A DNA stretch of 64,000 bases from DATKBT01 sp035546295 (GTDB lineage: Bacteria; Acidobacteriota; Thermoanaerobaculia; Multivoradales; Multivoraceae): contig DATKBT010000076.1 in NCBI GenBank assembly GCA_035546295.1, positions 62,001 to 126,000 of the forward strand. Reading direction: 5' to 3'. The notes beneath the pieces are model-generated. The model was not told where the DNA came from and did not search any database. It worked only from the letters and a program-made list of their open reading frames with translations. A program made the translations under genes and the position numbers. Positions 10,527-17,951 of the stretch are shown here, piece by piece; the first letter of the stretch is position 1; every line of letters begins with the position of its first letter.

Positions 10527-10795
10527 CCAGAGAATCGTCTGGCGAGCGCGCAGGTCGACGTTTCGACGCGGGGCGCCGATCGCCGCTCGATCCGAAGCGC
10601 GGCTGAGAGCGGGGCTCCCGACTGGGAGCTCGGCTCGGCCGCCTCTCGCGGAGCCGCGATGGCACCGCGGCTCCCCGCCTCGCCCGACGTTTCATGGGCG
10701 ACTGCGCGCCCCCGCGACGATCTTCATGAACCGTTTTGGCCAAAGCCCCGGAGAAGTCGCAGGCTCATTCTCCGGCCCATCCCCAACCCAGAGCG

Positions 10796-11007
10796 TAGCG
10801 GCTCGTGGTGGTCACCACTCCCCAACGAGCCGCGAACGCGAGGCGAGCTCATACCACGAGCCCGCTACTGATGTTCCCCGCCCAAGCGCCCGCGGACGGG
10901 CGCGGGCTCAGGCCGACTAGGCCGAGCCCCTCTCTCGTACGGCATCGGATGCGGCTTGATCGAACTTTGACCACTTTGTGAGCTTCACGACGGCCTAGTC
11001 GACCTAG
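10796..11007 (-). repeat. dispersed structured intergenic repeat, copy A
   Basis: Full-length copy of a repeat also present near 17.7, 20.5 and 37.5 kb, here in reverse orientation to the others. In this orientation it begins with a hairpin unit whose arms read (AG)CGGCTCGTGGT and ACCACGAGCCCGCT, continues through CCCGCCCAAGCGCC and a GGCCGACTAGGCC element, then GCTTGATCGAACTTTGACC and ends GGCCTAGTCGACCTAG. No open reading frame is conserved between copies. The remaining ~270 bp of the gap after the FadL-like gene hold nothing I recognise. Confidence 0.8.
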
Positions 11008-11064
11008 CGGGCTCGTGGTGGTCACCACTCCCCAACGAGCGGCGGGGGCGAGGCGCGGATCATA
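11005..11064 (-). repeat. partial copy of the dispersed repeat (hairpin part only)
   Basis: Directly follows copy A and repeats only its first part: TAGCGGGCTCGTGGTGGTCA, then CCACTCCCCAACGAGC and GCGAGGCG before similarity ends. This makes a tandem 1.3-unit array, as expected from slippage, unequal exchange or a second insertion beside the first. Confidence 0.7.
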
Positions 11065-11110
11065 AGCAGCCAACGTCGAGCTGCCGGCCGGTTCTGGGCG
11101 GGATCGATCT

Positions 11111-12484
11111 CTACGAGCGCTCCTCCCCGTACTCTTTGAGACGGTTGTAGAGCGTCTTGACGCTGATGCCCAGAGCTTCGGCGGTCTTCTTGCGCTGTCC
11201 GTCGCACTGGCGCAGCGTGGCCAGGATCATCCGCCTCTCCGCCTCGGCGAGGCTGGTGCCGAGCTGAACCTGCATGCTCGGTCCGGCATAGGGGGACCCG
11301 TTGCGCAGCTCGAGTGGCAGGCAGGTGACGTCGATCACGTCGTCGGCCAGGATGGAGGCTCGCTCGACCACGTTCTTGAGCTCCCTCACGTTCCCCGGCC
11401 AGTGCCAGGCGAGCAGGCAGTCGAGCGCCGCTGGATCGAACCGCTGGCAGACGCCGTCGCGGCGGTTCAGGCGATCCAGGAAGTGATTCACGAGCACCTC
11501 GACGTCGCCGTAACGGTCACGCAGGGGAGCCAGCTCGATGGGAAACACGTTGAGCCGGTAGAAGAGGTCCCGGCGCAGCTTTCCTTCTTCGACCGCCAGC
11601 TCGGCGGACCGGTTGGTGGCGGCCAGGACCCGAACGTCGACCTCGACCTCGCTGCTGCCGCCGACGCGCTGAAAGCGCCCGCTCTCGAGCACGCGCAGAA
11701 GCTTGACCTGGAGCTCGAACGGCATCTCGGTGATCTCGTCGAGGAACAGGGTTCCTCCCGAGGCCCGCTCGAAGAACCCGATGTGTTGCTGAGTGGCGCC
11801 CGTGAAGCTCCCCCTCTCGTGCCCGAACAGCTCGCTCTCGATCAGGCTGGCAGAGATGGCGCCGCAGTTGACGGGGATGTAGGACCCGACGCGACGCGGG
11901 CTCAGGCGGTGGATCGTCTCGGCGGCCAGCTCCTTGCCGGTTCCGGTCTCGCCGATGATGAGCGCCGGCGCGTTCGTGGGTGAGACCTTCTCGATCAGGT
12001 CGTACACCCGCTGCATCTCGGGTGAGGGACCGATCATCGATCCGAAGCGGCCCAGCTCGCGGAGCTCGCGTCTCAGGTCACGCACCTCGCCTCGCAAGCA
12101 AACCTTGTCGCGGACGCGCCGCAGATGCTGCTCCAGGCGCACCACCTCGACGGGCTTGGTCAAATAGTCCACGGCCCCGCGACGCATCGCCTCGACCGCG
12201 GACTGCACCGTTGCCTCGCCGGTGATCAACACCACGTCGGACGCCGGCCCCTCGAGGTGCTCCAGCAGCTCGCTCCCTCGTCCGTCCGGAAGCACCAGGT
12301 CGACCAGCGCCAGATCCGGAGTCGACCTCTCGAGATGCTTTCTCGCCTCTCCGAGGTCGCGGGCGAGCAGGGTTTCGAAGTGCTCGGCCCGCACGATCTC
12401 GTCCATCGCCAGCAGGGAGGATTCGTCGTCCTCGACCAGCAGCGCCAACGGCTCCGCTCTGCGGTTTCTCTCGCGAGCCGTCAC
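11111..12484 (-). CDS. sigma-54-dependent response regulator (NtrC family)
   Basis: A 457-residue enhancer-binding protein if read from the GTG, which has GGAG 9 nt upstream; an ATG 30 codons further up adds only a charged tail. The receiver domain (about 11-130) has the acidic pocket EDD at 18-20, phospho-acceptor Asp62, Thr88 and Lys110. The AAA+ domain has Walker A GETGTGKE (178-185), Walker B GGTLFLDE (243-250), and GSFTGA at 225-230, a Ser-for-Ala variant of the GAFTGA loop that contacts sigma-54. The C-terminus is a Fis-type helix-turn-helix (KKTAEALGISVKTLYNRLKEY). No histidine kinase gene is adjacent. Two -24/-12 promoters nearby suggest its targets include the UspA and DUF4174-like genes (inference). 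Confidence 0.95.
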   Translation of the reverse strand: MTARERNRRAEPLALLVEDDESSLLAMDEIVRAEHFETLLARDLGEARKHLERSTPDLALVDLVLPDGRGSELLEHLEGPASDVVLITGEATVQSAVEAMRRGAVDYLTKPVEVVRLEQHLRRVRDKVCLRGEVRDLRRELRELGRFGSMIGPSPEMQRVYDLIEKVSPTNAPALIIGETGTGKELAAETIHRLSPRRVGSYIPVNCGAISASLIESELFGHERGSFTGATQQHIGFFERASGGTLFLDEITEMPFELQVKLLRVLESGRFQRVGGSSEVEVDVRVLAATNRSAELAVEEGKLRRDLFYRLNVFPIELAPLRDRYGDVEVLVNHFLDRLNRRDGVCQRFDPAALDCLLAWHWPGNVRELKNVVERASILADDVIDVTCLPLELRNGSPYAGPSMQVQLGTSLAEAERRMILATLRQCDGQRKKTAEALGISVKTLYNRLKEYGEERS

Positions 12485-13020
12485 GGGTCCAGCTCCGGTG
12501 GCAGCGCTGCGTCCGGCTCGATCGAGTCGTTCCTTCGCGCGCTGAATCTGCGAATCGATCCCTCGCAGCCGCACTGCGGATCAGAGCCGACTGCCGGGAA
12601 GCCGATGCCGGACCTGCGCTCAGCCGGAGCGCCTTTCCCGATCGCAGTCGGGTCGGCGACTCCTTTCGACCTCCATCGTTTGTTCCTGACAGCCATTGGA
12701 TTTCATCGGCGAAATGCAACAGAAAAGGAAACCACGCCACCCCTCTCTTCACTCTTCAGCTTCCTGAGCAAGATCGGTGCCGAACGACGGATCGGCTGCT
12801 GCCAGCAAATCGTGCGCTTGGTGTTTCGGTAGGAGCCAGTTGCCGCGCCTTCTCGGATGGCTCTGCCTGGTTGGGGATGGACTCCACCGCGACCGGCGAG
12901 GATCTGGGCGCGCACCGGCGCGGCGACGCCGGCGTTCCTGCGAGTCGTTCCGAGGCGAGGGGAAGCCGAGCCAGCCGAACGCTGGATCGGCGAGCGCCGC
13001 AACGTGGCGCGCGCGCTCCG
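12485..13020. other. 536-bp gap upstream of the response regulator gene
   Basis: No convincing gene. Part of it encodes the optional 30-residue extension of the regulator on the minus strand. It is locally less GC-rich around positions 12690-12830, which is where the regulator's promoter would be expected. I see no consensus sigma-54 site, terminator or repeat. Confidence 0.4.
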
Positions 13021-13338
13021 TCAGCGGACCTCTCGAGGTCCTCGAAAATCGACGGTGGCGGTGCGCCGTAGCACCTCGACCAGGACGCGCGTCAGCTCAC
13101 GGGCGGTAGGTGTCTCAGTCTCCCCGCAGCGATCCCAACGCACCTCGTCCTCGAACCGACCGTGCGCGCGCCTCCACCACTCGTGCGGTCCGTTCGTCGA
13201 GAGGATCACGCGATAGATCCTGCCATCGATCTCGATCTCGGCATCGCCGCACCCCACCGGTTCCTGCAGGGCGACGTCCCGCCCGAGTCTGGCCCGAGCC
13301 TTCGAGTTGTTGCCGCTCAGCTCCGGCAGCGTGTTCAT
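13021..13338 (-). CDS. hypothetical 105-aa protein
   Basis: Unrecognised. GGAGAGG sits 5-7 nt before the ATG, supporting this start rather than the longer low-complexity extension upstream. The centre EIEIDGRIYRVILSTNGPHEWW followed by RRAHGRFEDEVRWDRC looks like a small alpha/beta domain. The end is a helix (ARELTRVLVEVLRRT). No signal peptide or membrane segment, so cytoplasmic. It lies on the same strand as the sigma-54 regulator and the lipoprotein gene, within the presumed stress-response block; any functional tie is inference. Confidence 0.72.
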   Translation of the reverse strand: MNTLPELSGNNSKARARLGRDVALQEPVGCGDAEIEIDGRIYRVILSTNGPHEWWRRAHGRFEDEVRWDRCGETETPTARELTRVLVEVLRRTATVDFRGPREVR

Positions 13339-13526
13339 CGTCGCCTCTCCTCTACGCGCCTGCAGGGCGCCTCTAACGCGACTCGAGGGGCGCGCCTCCA
13401 GCGCCCTCCGATGGCGCGGTGGACGACGGCGCCGAGCTGCCGTCCTCCAGTCGTCGTCGACGGCCAGCCGGTCCGGTCGTGTCGCTTTCACTCTGTTGCC
13501 ATCTCGGCTCCTCTCCCCCGAGCCCG

Positions 13527-14045
13527 CTAGGCCTCCTCCCGATCTTCGGACTCCAGTTGCTCCCTGGCGTTCTCCATGCCTTCCTCGAGGCGGCGCATCG
13601 CCCCGGCGAGGCCGGCGCGGGTGTCCCCCCAGGCTTCCGCGCTCGCCCCCTGCACCTGGTCGAGCCACTGCTCGGCGTCCTCGAGCTCGTCCTCGAGCTC
13701 GGCCTCCGTCTCTCGCCATCGCTCGCGCGCCTCACTGGCGCCGTCCGCCATCCGTGCGCGAAGGACTTCGAGCTCCTGCTCGATCTCGCGGACCGTCCGC
13801 TCGGCGTACGTCTCGAGCTCCTGCTTCTGCTCGTAGGAGTAGCCCTGGATCGACTCGTAGGCTTCGCCGACTTCGCCCCGGACCTCTTCTGCGGTGGTGT
13901 CCTCGCGCAACTCCTCGGCCGCGGTGTCGTCCGTCACCTCCAACTCGCGATCGTCGTCGGGTGCGCATGCGGCGATCGACACCACGAGCGAGCCCGCGAC
14001 CGATGCGACGACCGTTCTCCACTTGCCCTGGTTCCGTACTCTCAT
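13527..14045 (-). CDS. coiled-coil lipoprotein
   Basis: A 172-residue predicted lipoprotein. The second of two near ATGs is chosen because GGAGG is then 8 nt away (only 2 nt for the first). A short signal ends in the lipobox SIAAC with lipidated Cys27 followed by APDDD; the acidic +2/+3 region gives no firm sorting prediction. The mature part is acidic and almost entirely helical: ELETYAERTVREIEQELEVL and further Glu/Ala/Arg heptads, consistent with a coiled coil lying in the periplasm. It resembles no enzyme. It sits between the sigma-54 regulator and the uspA-like gene and could belong to an envelope-stress response (inference). Confidence 0.8.
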   Translation of the reverse strand: MRVRNQGKWRTVVASVAGSLVVSIAACAPDDDRELEVTDDTAAEELREDTTAEEVRGEVGEAYESIQGYSYEQKQELETYAERTVREIEQELEVLRARMADGASEARERWRETEAELEDELEDAEQWLDQVQGASAEAWGDTRAGLAGAMRRLEEGMENAREQLESEDREEA

Positions 14046-14313
14046 CTTCATCGCCTCCACTCGCCTTCCGGCGTGCCCTTGATCCTCGTTGCGAGGAGGC
14101 GGCCGTCGCGCGGGCATCGTCTCGATCCGGAGGAGGTGCCACGCGTCTCGCGGCCGGCCGGAATCGCCGACGTGCAATCGACGTACCAGCGAGCCATCCT
14201 GCCGCCCGCTCCCTCGGAACTCCCACCTGGCTGGAAGGTCCGAGACTGGCGGGTCTTCCCGCCCGTCCAGCGCGTCACCACGAGCTTCGCCGGATCGACC
14301 GAATGAGGCCACC

Positions 14314-14577
14314 TCAACAGCCAAGGCGCCGGCGATCGGTCATCGTTCGAATTTGTCCGAGCTCGACCTCGACCGCCCGTCGCTCGCCGGCGCGGATGAC
14401 GTCGGGGGTCACCTCGTCGCCGGGGTCGCGGCCAGGGCAGTGGTGAGCTGCGTAGCTCCTCGGATGTCGGCGCCGTCCAGGGCGACGATCACGTCCCCCG
14501 CCTGCAGGCCCGCCTCGGCGGCGGGCGGCGGCCGCCCTCGGGGACCCGAGGCCCGCCGCTCCACTCTCTGGCACGAG
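14314..14577 (-). pseudogene. frameshifted PDZ-domain remnant
   Basis: On the minus strand the text AAEAGLQAGDVIVALDGADI, RGATQLTTALAATP is the front half of a PDZ domain of the kind found at the end of HtrA-like or M28-type peptidases. The continuation GDEVTPDVIRAGERRAVEVE is present but in another frame; one missing G after ACCCCG accounts for the shift. Upstream there is no protease domain and no start codon in context. This is therefore a leftover C-terminal fragment of a larger gene, not an expressed protein. Confidence 0.6.
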
Positions 14578-14583
14578 GCTTGC
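14569..14583 (+). promoter_or_regulatory. sigma-54 (-24/-12) promoter for the UspA gene
   Basis: TGGCACGAGGCTTGC matches the consensus TGGCAC-N5-TTGC at every defined base, with GG and GC spaced by 10 nt. Transcription would begin near 14595, about 75 nt before the chosen uspA-like start. It lies at the edge of the decayed PDZ fragment in otherwise non-coding DNA, and a sigma-54-dependent regulator is encoded 2 kb away. Confidence 0.75.
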
Positions 14584-14669
14584 GCCACGATCCACGACGA
14601 GAAAGTCCAATGAAGGTCGCGGCAGCCGTGCTGCTCGATGCCGCACCAGGAAGGCTCCGGGTATCCGGG

Positions 14670-15629
14670 ATGAAGTCGATGACCAAGTACGAGACGATCC
14701 TCTTCCCGACCGACTTCAGCGAGTCGGCCGATGACGCACTGAAGACCGCGCTCGCTGTGGCTCGAGCCTTCGGCGCGAGGCTCCACGTCTTCCACGCGGT
14801 GGTGTCCGAGACTCCGTACGTGGTGCCGGCCGACGGGGTGCTGGCGATCCCGTCCCAGGAAGGGCTGTTCGCCGAGATGGAGCGACACGCGCGCGCCGAG
14901 CTCTCCAGGATCGAGGGGCTCGCCGCGGATGGGATCGTCGAGGTCACCACCGAGGCGCGGCGCGGCGACGGCACCGTCGATTCCATCCTGGAGGTCGCCA
15001 CCGATCGCGGCGCCGACCTCATCGTGATGTCGAGTCACGGTCGGCGCGGCTTTCGTCGCCTCCTGCTCGGCAGCGTCGCCGAGGAGCTGGTGCGTCGTGC
15101 GCCGTGCCCGGTGCTGGTGATCCGCCGAGACCCAGAGCGCGTACCCGTCTCGCCCTCGGGCCGGATCCTGGCGGCGATCGACTTCTCGCCCCATTCCGAA
15201 CAGGTGCTCTCGACCGCGAGGTCGCTCGCCGCGAATCTCGGCAGGGAGCTCGATCTGATCCACGTGGTGCATCTCCCGAGCGCATCCGCCATGGCGGTCG
15301 GCACGACGCCGTTCGGCCCGGTGAGCCCGGCTCCGCCGGAGAGCGTCTCCTACGAGGAGCGAACCGTCCGTGCCCGCGAGCTCCTCGAGCACACCTTCGA
15401 GGCCGTGGGAGGTCCCCAGGTCGAGTCCCGCGCCGTCGTGCGCAGCGGTCAGCCGGAGGCCGAGATCGTCGCTCACGCGGAGGAGAACCACGCGAGTCTC
15501 ATCGTGGTGGGGACCGAGGGCCACTCCGGCGTCAGCCGCCTGCTGCTCGGCAGCGTCTGCGAACGCGTGCTCCGACGCGCTCCCTGTCCGGTGTTCGTCG
15601 TTCCCCACCACGACCAGGAAGGATCCTGA
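14670..15629 (+). CDS. tandem universal stress protein (two UspA domains)
   Basis: A 319-residue cytoplasmic protein with two UspA folds. Domain 1 starts YETILFPTDFSESADDALKT and contains the nucleotide-binding signature GRRGFRRLLLGSVAEELVRR, ending CPVLVIR. Domain 2 starts ILAAIDFSPHSEQVL and contains GHSGVSRLLLGSVCERVLRR, ending CPVFVVP. Both keep the G-2x-G-9x-G-S/T type motif, so both should bind ATP. An ATG 60 nt upstream would lie only ~15 nt from the predicted transcription start, so the internal ATG just before the first strand is preferred. Such proteins act in stress, hypoxia or energy-limitation responses. The perfect -24/-12 element upstream points to sigma-54 control. Confidence 0.92.
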   Translation: MKSMTKYETILFPTDFSESADDALKTALAVARAFGARLHVFHAVVSETPYVVPADGVLAIPSQEGLFAEMERHARAELSRIEGLAADGIVEVTTEARRGDGTVDSILEVATDRGADLIVMSSHGRRGFRRLLLGSVAEELVRRAPCPVLVIRRDPERVPVSPSGRILAAIDFSPHSEQVLSTARSLAANLGRELDLIHVVHLPSASAMAVGTTPFGPVSPAPPESVSYEERTVRARELLEHTFEAVGGPQVESRAVVRSGQPEAEIVAHAEENHASLIVVGTEGHSGVSRLLLGSVCERVLRRAPCPVFVVPHHDQEGS

Positions 15630-15683
15630 GCGCCGCCCAGCCGCGTACGGAAGCGTGCGGAAGAGGCGTGGGAGGGGGCCTCG

Positions 15684-16625
15684 TCACCGGCGAGGCGGCA
15701 AGCTGTGCCTCATCGCGCGCCGCACCTTGGTCGCGTGACCATACTTCACCAGCGCGACGAAGAAGACTCCGCCGAGGATGTTGCCGGCCGTCGCGGCCGA
15801 GAGGAAGCGGCCGAACTCGAGCAGCGTCACCGCCTGGCCCGCGATCAGCGCCGTCAGCACCTCGACGCTGCCGATGATGCAGTGATGCAGGTGGGCGAAA
15901 CCGATGCTGCCGGTGACCAGCCACACGAAGAAGACCTGGCTGATCGTGTCGCGCCCCGCGGTCACCAGCCACGAGACCAGTCCCATCAGCCAACCCGCGA
16001 GGATCGCGCTCGCGAAGATGACGGACCATCGATGGTCGAGGATGTCGTCGGCGAGCGCCTGAAAGGCTGCTGGCTCCACCACGCCGAGCTCCGGACCGAT
16101 GACTGCCAGCAGGGCGGCGAACACCGCTCCGCCGACCAGGTTCGAGCAGTAGACGAGCCCCCAGAGACGAGCGAGCTGAGCGACGCTCGCCTTTCGAGCG
16201 AGCACCGGCAAGGACGCCAAGGTCGTGTGCTCGGTGAACAGCTCGGATCTGCCGAACACGACCAGGATGAAGCCCACCGAGTAGGCGCTCGCGCGCAGGA
16301 TCTCGTAGAGCGGAGGCGGCAGGTTGCCGACCGCCAAGGTCCCCAGGACCGCCAGCAGCAACACGCTGAAGCCGATGTCGAGGCCGGCCGAGAACCCGGA
16401 CAGGAGGAGCCCCCAAGTCGGCCGCTCGAGCTCCTCGAGCCCCTCCTCGATCTCCTCGTCGAGGATCGTCGAGTAGGACTTCTGCGAGTCGTTCGATCGC
16501 TTTTCCGAGGACTCCGCGCTCTCGGCGGACTCCGAGCCCTCCGAGAGCGCCGACGGCTTCGAAGGATCTACCGGCTCTGAGCTCTCTCGTGTCTCCGACG
16601 ACCGCGAATCGCCCTGGGCCGTCAT
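15684..16625 (-). CDS. formate/nitrite transporter (FNT) family channel
   Basis: A 313-residue inner-membrane protein. The first ~60 residues are a soluble Ser/Glu-rich tail, followed by six membrane helices. Family marks seen: PTWGLLLSGFSAGLDIGFSV in the first helix, VYCSNLVGG in the third region and TAGNILGGVFFVALVKYGH at the last helix. The long acidic N-terminus and this motif set resemble the YfdC branch rather than FocA/NirC. It converges with the UspA gene (54 bp apart), and the same stress block holds a DUF4174-like gene upstream on the same strand. Substrate (formate, nitrite or another small anion) cannot be decided from sequence. Confidence 0.9.
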   Translation of the reverse strand: MTAQGDSRSSETRESSEPVDPSKPSALSEGSESAESAESSEKRSNDSQKSYSTILDEEIEEGLEELERPTWGLLLSGFSAGLDIGFSVLLLAVLGTLAVGNLPPPLYEILRASAYSVGFILVVFGRSELFTEHTTLASLPVLARKASVAQLARLWGLVYCSNLVGGAVFAALLAVIGPELGVVEPAAFQALADDILDHRWSVIFASAILAGWLMGLVSWLVTAGRDTISQVFFVWLVTGSIGFAHLHHCIIGSVEVLTALIAGQAVTLLEFGRFLSAATAGNILGGVFFVALVKYGHATKVRRAMRHSLPPRR

Positions 16626-17141
16626 CAAAGGAGATCTCGCGGGAGCGCCGGGCGGGCCCGCGCCGACCGCTTCGACTCGGGGCGGGCGGCTCCCTCCCCA
16701 GCAGCACCGCCCGGCTGCTTCGCCATCAGGCGCTCGCCTCCGCGATCGCCGAGAAGAGAGCGAGCGCTCGCCGAGACAGGCTCGGGTGGCGCGTCTCTGG
16801 CTCCACCCCGACGCTCGAGATTCGGCTCGCCGTGCGCGGGGACGCCGACAACGGAAGAAACTGCCAATTCCACCGTAAGTCTTACCGCCGGCTCCTGCGC
16901 TCGCTCCCTCGACCTCCCGGCAGCGAGCCCGGTTCGGGGGAACGCGCGATCAGCCTGTCGCGCCGACGCGGCAATCCGTGCGCGGTGGCCGCGGCATCCT
17001 GCGCCGCGGTGGGCGCCGGATCCTGCCCGCGCTTCTTCACTGGCGCCGGGCTCGGCGACGGCGCAGCGCGAGCGCTTCGGCAGGTCCCGCACTCCGCCGG
17101 CCGATGCGATGCGCGCGACGCGATCGATCGAGCCGGGGGGA
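16626..17141. other. 516-bp gap between the FNT gene and the DUF4174-like gene
   Basis: No gene I can support; the frames open here have no homology-like features. The FNT promoter should lie in this stretch. A TGGCAG at 16870 (minus strand) lacks the matching -12 GC, so I do not call a sigma-54 site. Confidence 0.4.
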
Positions 17142-17513
17142 TCAACGGGCTCCGCCCGCCAGCGCGGCGACCGCCTCGCGCAGATCGAGCCGCGAGATCC
17201 CGCCGCTGATCCGGGAGACGGGCGTCTGATCGTGCGCCGACAGCATCAACAGGGTGAGCGTGCCCGGCGCAACGGAGTAGCGCTCCCTCAGCTCGGTCGC
17301 GGTCTCGGGATCGACCACGGCGCCGCTCTTCGGCACTTCCGTCGTCTCGAACACGCGCAGGATCTCAGCGTTTTCGAGCCCGTCCTCCTCGCGAAGCCTG
17401 GACAGCTCCCTTTGCAGATCGAGGTACTCCGAGTCGGCATCGCTCGGGGCGAAGATCAGGACCTTCCCCGCCGGCGCCCGCCTGCTTTCCGCCGGCTGTC
17501 TCTCGCTCTTCAT
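17142..17513 (-). CDS. DUF4174-like small protein
   Basis: A 123-residue protein. AAGGAG lies 7 nt before the ATG, fixing the start. After a short Arg-rich tail comes a strand KVLIFAPSDADSEYLDLQRE, a helix LSRLREEDGL, a second strand AEILRVFETTEV, and near the end VAPGTLTLLMLSAHDQTPV then ISRLDLREAVAAL. This order of a thioredoxin-like strand-helix-strand core followed by a hydrophobic strand resembles the DUF4174 family, but the usual GKDG and MPMR motifs are missing, so the family call is tentative. No signal peptide. A -24/-12 promoter about 90 nt upstream suggests sigma-54 control. Confidence 0.7.
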   Translation of the reverse strand: MKSERQPAESRRAPAGKVLIFAPSDADSEYLDLQRELSRLREEDGLENAEILRVFETTEVPKSGAVVDPETATELRERYSVAPGTLTLLMLSAHDQTPVSRISGGISRLDLREAVAALAGGAR

Positions 17514-17613
17514 CGATGCACTCCTTCCAGGTCGTTCACTGGTGTGTGCGACTGGGGTCGACTGGGAATCGTGCCGTCGCCTTCTTGAGTCCCATCGCGC
17601 CCCTCCGTGAGCC

Positions 17614-17628
17614 GCAAGAACGGTGCCG
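17614..17628 (-). promoter_or_regulatory. sigma-54 (-24/-12) promoter for the DUF4174-like gene
   Basis: On the minus strand CGGCACCGTTCTTGC matches TGGCAC-N5-TTGC except for the first base, with the invariant GG and GC correctly spaced by 10 nt. The start point would fall near 17602, about 90 nt before the ATG. It is the second such site within 3.1 kb, both in front of stress-type genes. Confidence 0.65.
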
Positions 17629-17662
17629 AGGGTCGCTGATCGAGAGCGGGCCGGCGGCGGGG

Positions 17663-17942
17663 CTAGGTCGACGAGGCCAGCGGGAAGTTCTTGCCTGCCT
17701 TGCGGCAGGCGGCGGTCATTGGCCTCGCGCAAGCGCGAGACCAAGGCTCACAAAGCGGTCAAGTTCAATCAAGCAGCACCCCAACGACGTGAATCAGCGG
17801 CTTTCGGGCCTAGTCGACCCAGCCGCGCCCGCTTGCGGGCTTGCGGCGCACGAGTGATCGGCTAGCGGTAGCGGGCTCGTGGTATGACCGCGCCGCGACC
17901 TCGCTGCTCGTTGGGGAGTGGTGAAAACCACGAGCCCGCTAG
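17663..17942 (+). repeat. dispersed structured intergenic repeat, copy B (long form)
   Basis: Full-length copy with the same ends as copy C: CTAGGTCGACGAGGCCAGCG at the left and a hairpin unit ending ACCACGAGCCCGCTAG at the right. It has an extra ~60 bp after GCGGGAAG holding two perfect small hairpins, GCCTGCC/GGCAGGC and CTCGCGC/GCGCGAG; copy D has the same insert and copies A and C lack it. It ends 9 bp before the ATG of the next gene, so that gene's ribosome-binding region and promoter lie in or beside the repeat. Confidence 0.82.
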
Positions 17943-17951
17943 ACTTCGCAG

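Noticed and set aside
14409..15611. 400-codon minus-strand frame opposite the UspA gene
   Set aside because: Only its last ~35 codons (the PDZ fragment) look like protein; the rest is antisense to uspA.
16855..16880. Possible sigma-54 promoter for the FNT channel (TGGCAGTTTCTTCCG on the minus strand)
   Set aside because: The -12 position reads CG instead of the required GC, so the match is not good enough.
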